From contig JAUCFP010000006.1 of the NCBI GenBank assembly GCA_030348385.1, positions 1,922,001 through 1,986,000 on the forward strand: a stretch of 64,000 nucleotides of DNA. The letters are read 5' to 3'. A program made the position numbers and the translations under genes. Source of the stretch: Cytobacillus sp. NJ13. Its GTDB lineage: Bacteria; Bacillota; Bacilli; Bacillales; Cytobacillaceae. The notes under the pieces are model-generated. The model was not told where the DNA came from and ran no database searches. It saw only the letters and a program-made list of their open reading frames with translations. Shown here one piece after another: positions 62,441-64,000 of the stretch (the stretch's first letter is position 1; each line of letters opens with the position of its first letter).

Positions 62441-64000
62441 ATGAAAGTTATCGCCAGTACGCTTAATGCCAAATACATTCATACAAATATAGCGATCCGC
62501 TATCTAAAGGCATACGCACAGCCTGATTTCAATGTGGAATTAGCCGAATATACAATTAAAGATCCGGTAATGAATATCGTTACAGATCTGGTCCGCAAAA
62601 AACCTGATGTGATCGGATTCAGCTGTTATATATGGAATATCGAAGAAACCATTAAGGTCATTAAAATGATAAAAAAGATTGACCCTTCCATTCATATTGC
62701 AGTCGGAGGACCTGAAGTGACATATGATGTTGCGGATTGGATGAAAAATATAAAAGAATTTGATTACATTGTTATCGGGGAAGGTGAGGAAACGTTCAAA
62801 CAGCTGCTGACAGAGCTGAATGGCACTATGAATATGGAAAATGTGCATGGTCTTGCTTTCAGGGAAAATGGCCAGGTTCGTATTAATCCGCAGCGGAATA
62901 AGCTGGATTTGCGCGAGCTGCCCTCACCATTCCGCTTTGAAGAAGACATTCCCCACCTTTCTAAACGCGTCACATATATAGAAACAAGCCGGGGATGCCC
63001 TTTCAGCTGCCAGTTTTGCCTTTCCTCTATTGAAGTAGGTGTGAGATACTTTGACAGGGAAAAAATTAAGGACGACATCCGATATCTAATGAAGAATGGT
63101 GCAAAAACCCTTAAATTTGTGGACCGTACATTCAACATAAGCCGCAGTTATGCTTTGGAAATGTTCCAATTTTTAATCGATGAACATCTGCCGGGGACTG
63201 TATTTCAATTTGAAATCACTGCAGATATCATGAGGCCGGAAGTAATTGAATTTCTAAACAAGGAAGCTCCGGCAGGATTATTCCGATTTGAAATTGGTGT
63301 ACAATCGACTAACGACTATACAAATGAATTGGTCATGAGGAAGCAGAACTTTGACAAACTTTGCCGCACGGTCACAATGGTAAAGGATGGAGGAAAAATC
63401 GACCAGCATCTTGACTTAATTGCCGGACTGCCAGAGGAAGATTATGATTCATTCAAAAGAACATTCAATGATGTTTTTGCAATGCGGCCCGAAGAGCTCC
63501 AGCTCGGCTTCTTAAAAATGCTGAGAGGCACCGGGCTTCGCTTGAGAGCAGAAGATCATCAATATATTTATATGGACCATTCTCCATATGAAATACTTGG
63601 AAATAATGTTTTATCCTTTGATGACATCATTCGCATTAAACAAGTTGAAGATGTTTTAGAGAAATATTGGAATGATCATAGAATGGATGCGACCGTTGAA
63701 TATTTGGTTACAAAAGTATTTCCGACTCCATTCGATTTCTTCCAGGAATTTGGAAGTTATTGGGAGCAAAAAGGATGGTCCAGAATTGGCCATCAGCTTG
63801 AAGATCTTTTCAAACGCCTTTTTGAATTCCTGCAATCAAAAGAAATTGCTGATTTAGATATAGCAGAAGGCCTTATGAAGTTTGACTATATTTCAAAACA
63901 AAAATACAAGCCTAGAAAACCCTGGTGGCAGCCAAGCTTTGAAAAATCTGAGAGATCAATGCTCTACCAGTCTCTGCTTGAAAATCCAATCCAGCTGGGA
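62441..64000 (+). CDS. B12-binding radical SAM protein (DUF4080), partial
   Basis: At least 520 codons, still open at the window end. N-terminal cobalamin-binding fold (~1-135; GFSCYIWNIEET, VGGPEVTYD, VIGEGEETF), radical SAM core with the cluster motif RGCPFSCQFC (~188), then a C-terminal DUF4080-like region. No substrate known. AAAAGGGAG before the ATG; divergent from lutA. Confidence 0.88.
   Translation, partial: MKVIASTLNAKYIHTNIAIRYLKAYAQPDFNVELAEYTIKDPVMNIVTDLVRKKPDVIGFSCYIWNIEETIKVIKMIKKIDPSIHIAVGGPEVTYDVADWMKNIKEFDYIVIGEGEETFKQLLTELNGTMNMENVHGLAFRENGQVRINPQRNKLDLRELPSPFRFEEDIPHLSKRVTYIETSRGCPFSCQFCLSSIEVGVRYFDREKIKDDIRYLMKNGAKTLKFVDRTFNISRSYALEMFQFLIDEHLPGTVFQFEITADIMRPEVIEFLNKEAPAGLFRFEIGVQSTNDYTNELVMRKQNFDKLCRTVTMVKDGGKIDQHLDLIAGLPEEDYDSFKRTFNDVFAMRPEELQLGFLKMLRGTGLRLRAEDHQYIYMDHSPYEILGNNVLSFDDIIRIKQVEDVLEKYWNDHRMDATVEYLVTKVFPTPFDFFQEFGSYWEQKGWSRIGHQLEDLFKRLFEFLQSKEIADLDIAEGLMKFDYISKQKYKPRKPWWQPSFEKSERSMLYQSLLENPIQLG

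Noticed and set aside
1..64000. CRISPR arrays, insertion sequences, prophage genes, rRNA
   Set aside because: No regular short repeats with spacers, no transposase, integrase or phage structural genes, and no rRNA sequence were seen.

Overview
The window is a piece of a Bacillaceae chromosome. The evidence is AT-rich intergenic DNA, strong AGGAGG-type ribosome sites with many TTG/GTG starts, sporulation phosphorelay genes (kinD-, kinE- and spo0E-like), clpE, a darB/ykuL-type c-di-AMP target, and gene order that runs collinear (in reverse) with the Bacillus subtilis block ykrP-kinE-ogt-mtn-spo0E-kinD-mhqR-clpE-ykvI-ptsHI-patA-cheV-ykyB-ykuD-ykuE-fadH-ykuI-ykuJ-ykuL-ccpC-dapH. That order is recalled from knowledge of B. 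subtilis, not from a search. The inserted genes (fixABCX, lutABC) suggest a Cytobacillus/Mesobacillus-like relative rather than B. subtilis itself; this is inference. I see no prophage, IS element or CRISPR array.

Layout. 0.1-4.9 kb (minus strand): dapH (lysine/cell-wall precursor), ccpC, a 14-TM drug exporter, darB, and small genes up to ykuJ. 5.0-9.9 kb: a metallo-beta-lactamase-fold hydrolase, a glutaredoxin, two envelope proteins, the degenerate EAL protein YkuI, and a C39-like lipoprotein. 9.9-15.9 kb: fadH, ykuE (Tat exported), ykuD (L,D-transpeptidase), a PadR-MFS pair, ykyB, cheV. 16-22.7 kb: UMF1-type MFS, DinB-like and RDD proteins, patA (same DAP pathway as dapH), ykwC, a lipoprotein. 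23-31 kb: ptsHI without ptsG, many small ORFs, an SDR, ykvS, a CPBP protease, a lipoprotein, ykvI. 31.4-42.2 kb: clpE with two CtsR operators on its promoter, an M3 peptidase, mhqR, a 5'-nucleotidase-like enzyme, kinD, an APH-fold kinase, an Fsr-like MFS. 42.3-46.1 kb: a possible C-rich small RNA and a fixABCX operon whose FixA carries the signature of electron-bifurcating ETFs. 46.3-52.4 kb: spo0E and the methionine-salvage genes mtnDBXW (behind a SAM-I riboswitch), mtnE and mtnU. 52.4-59.2 kb: an ArsR regulator with a 32-bp palindromic operator, ogt-kinE, a chemoreceptor, ykrP, tRNA-Arg(CCT) with a nearby 5' remnant. 59.2-64 kb: lutABC (lactate oxidation) and the start of a B12-binding radical SAM protein that runs off the window.

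How it fits together. The genes describe an aerobic endospore former with sugar uptake (ptsHI), lactate oxidation (lutABC), carbon-catabolite control (ccpC), sulfur salvage from methylthioadenosine (mtn), proteostasis (clpE/CtsR) and several inputs to the Spo0A decision. Most of the window is conserved core. The unusual parts are the bifurcating-type FixABCX cluster, the small-ORF and hairpin-rich stretches at 22.8-23.2, 26.2-26.6 and 28.2-28.5 kb, the candidate sRNA at 42.5 kb and the duplicated tRNA start.
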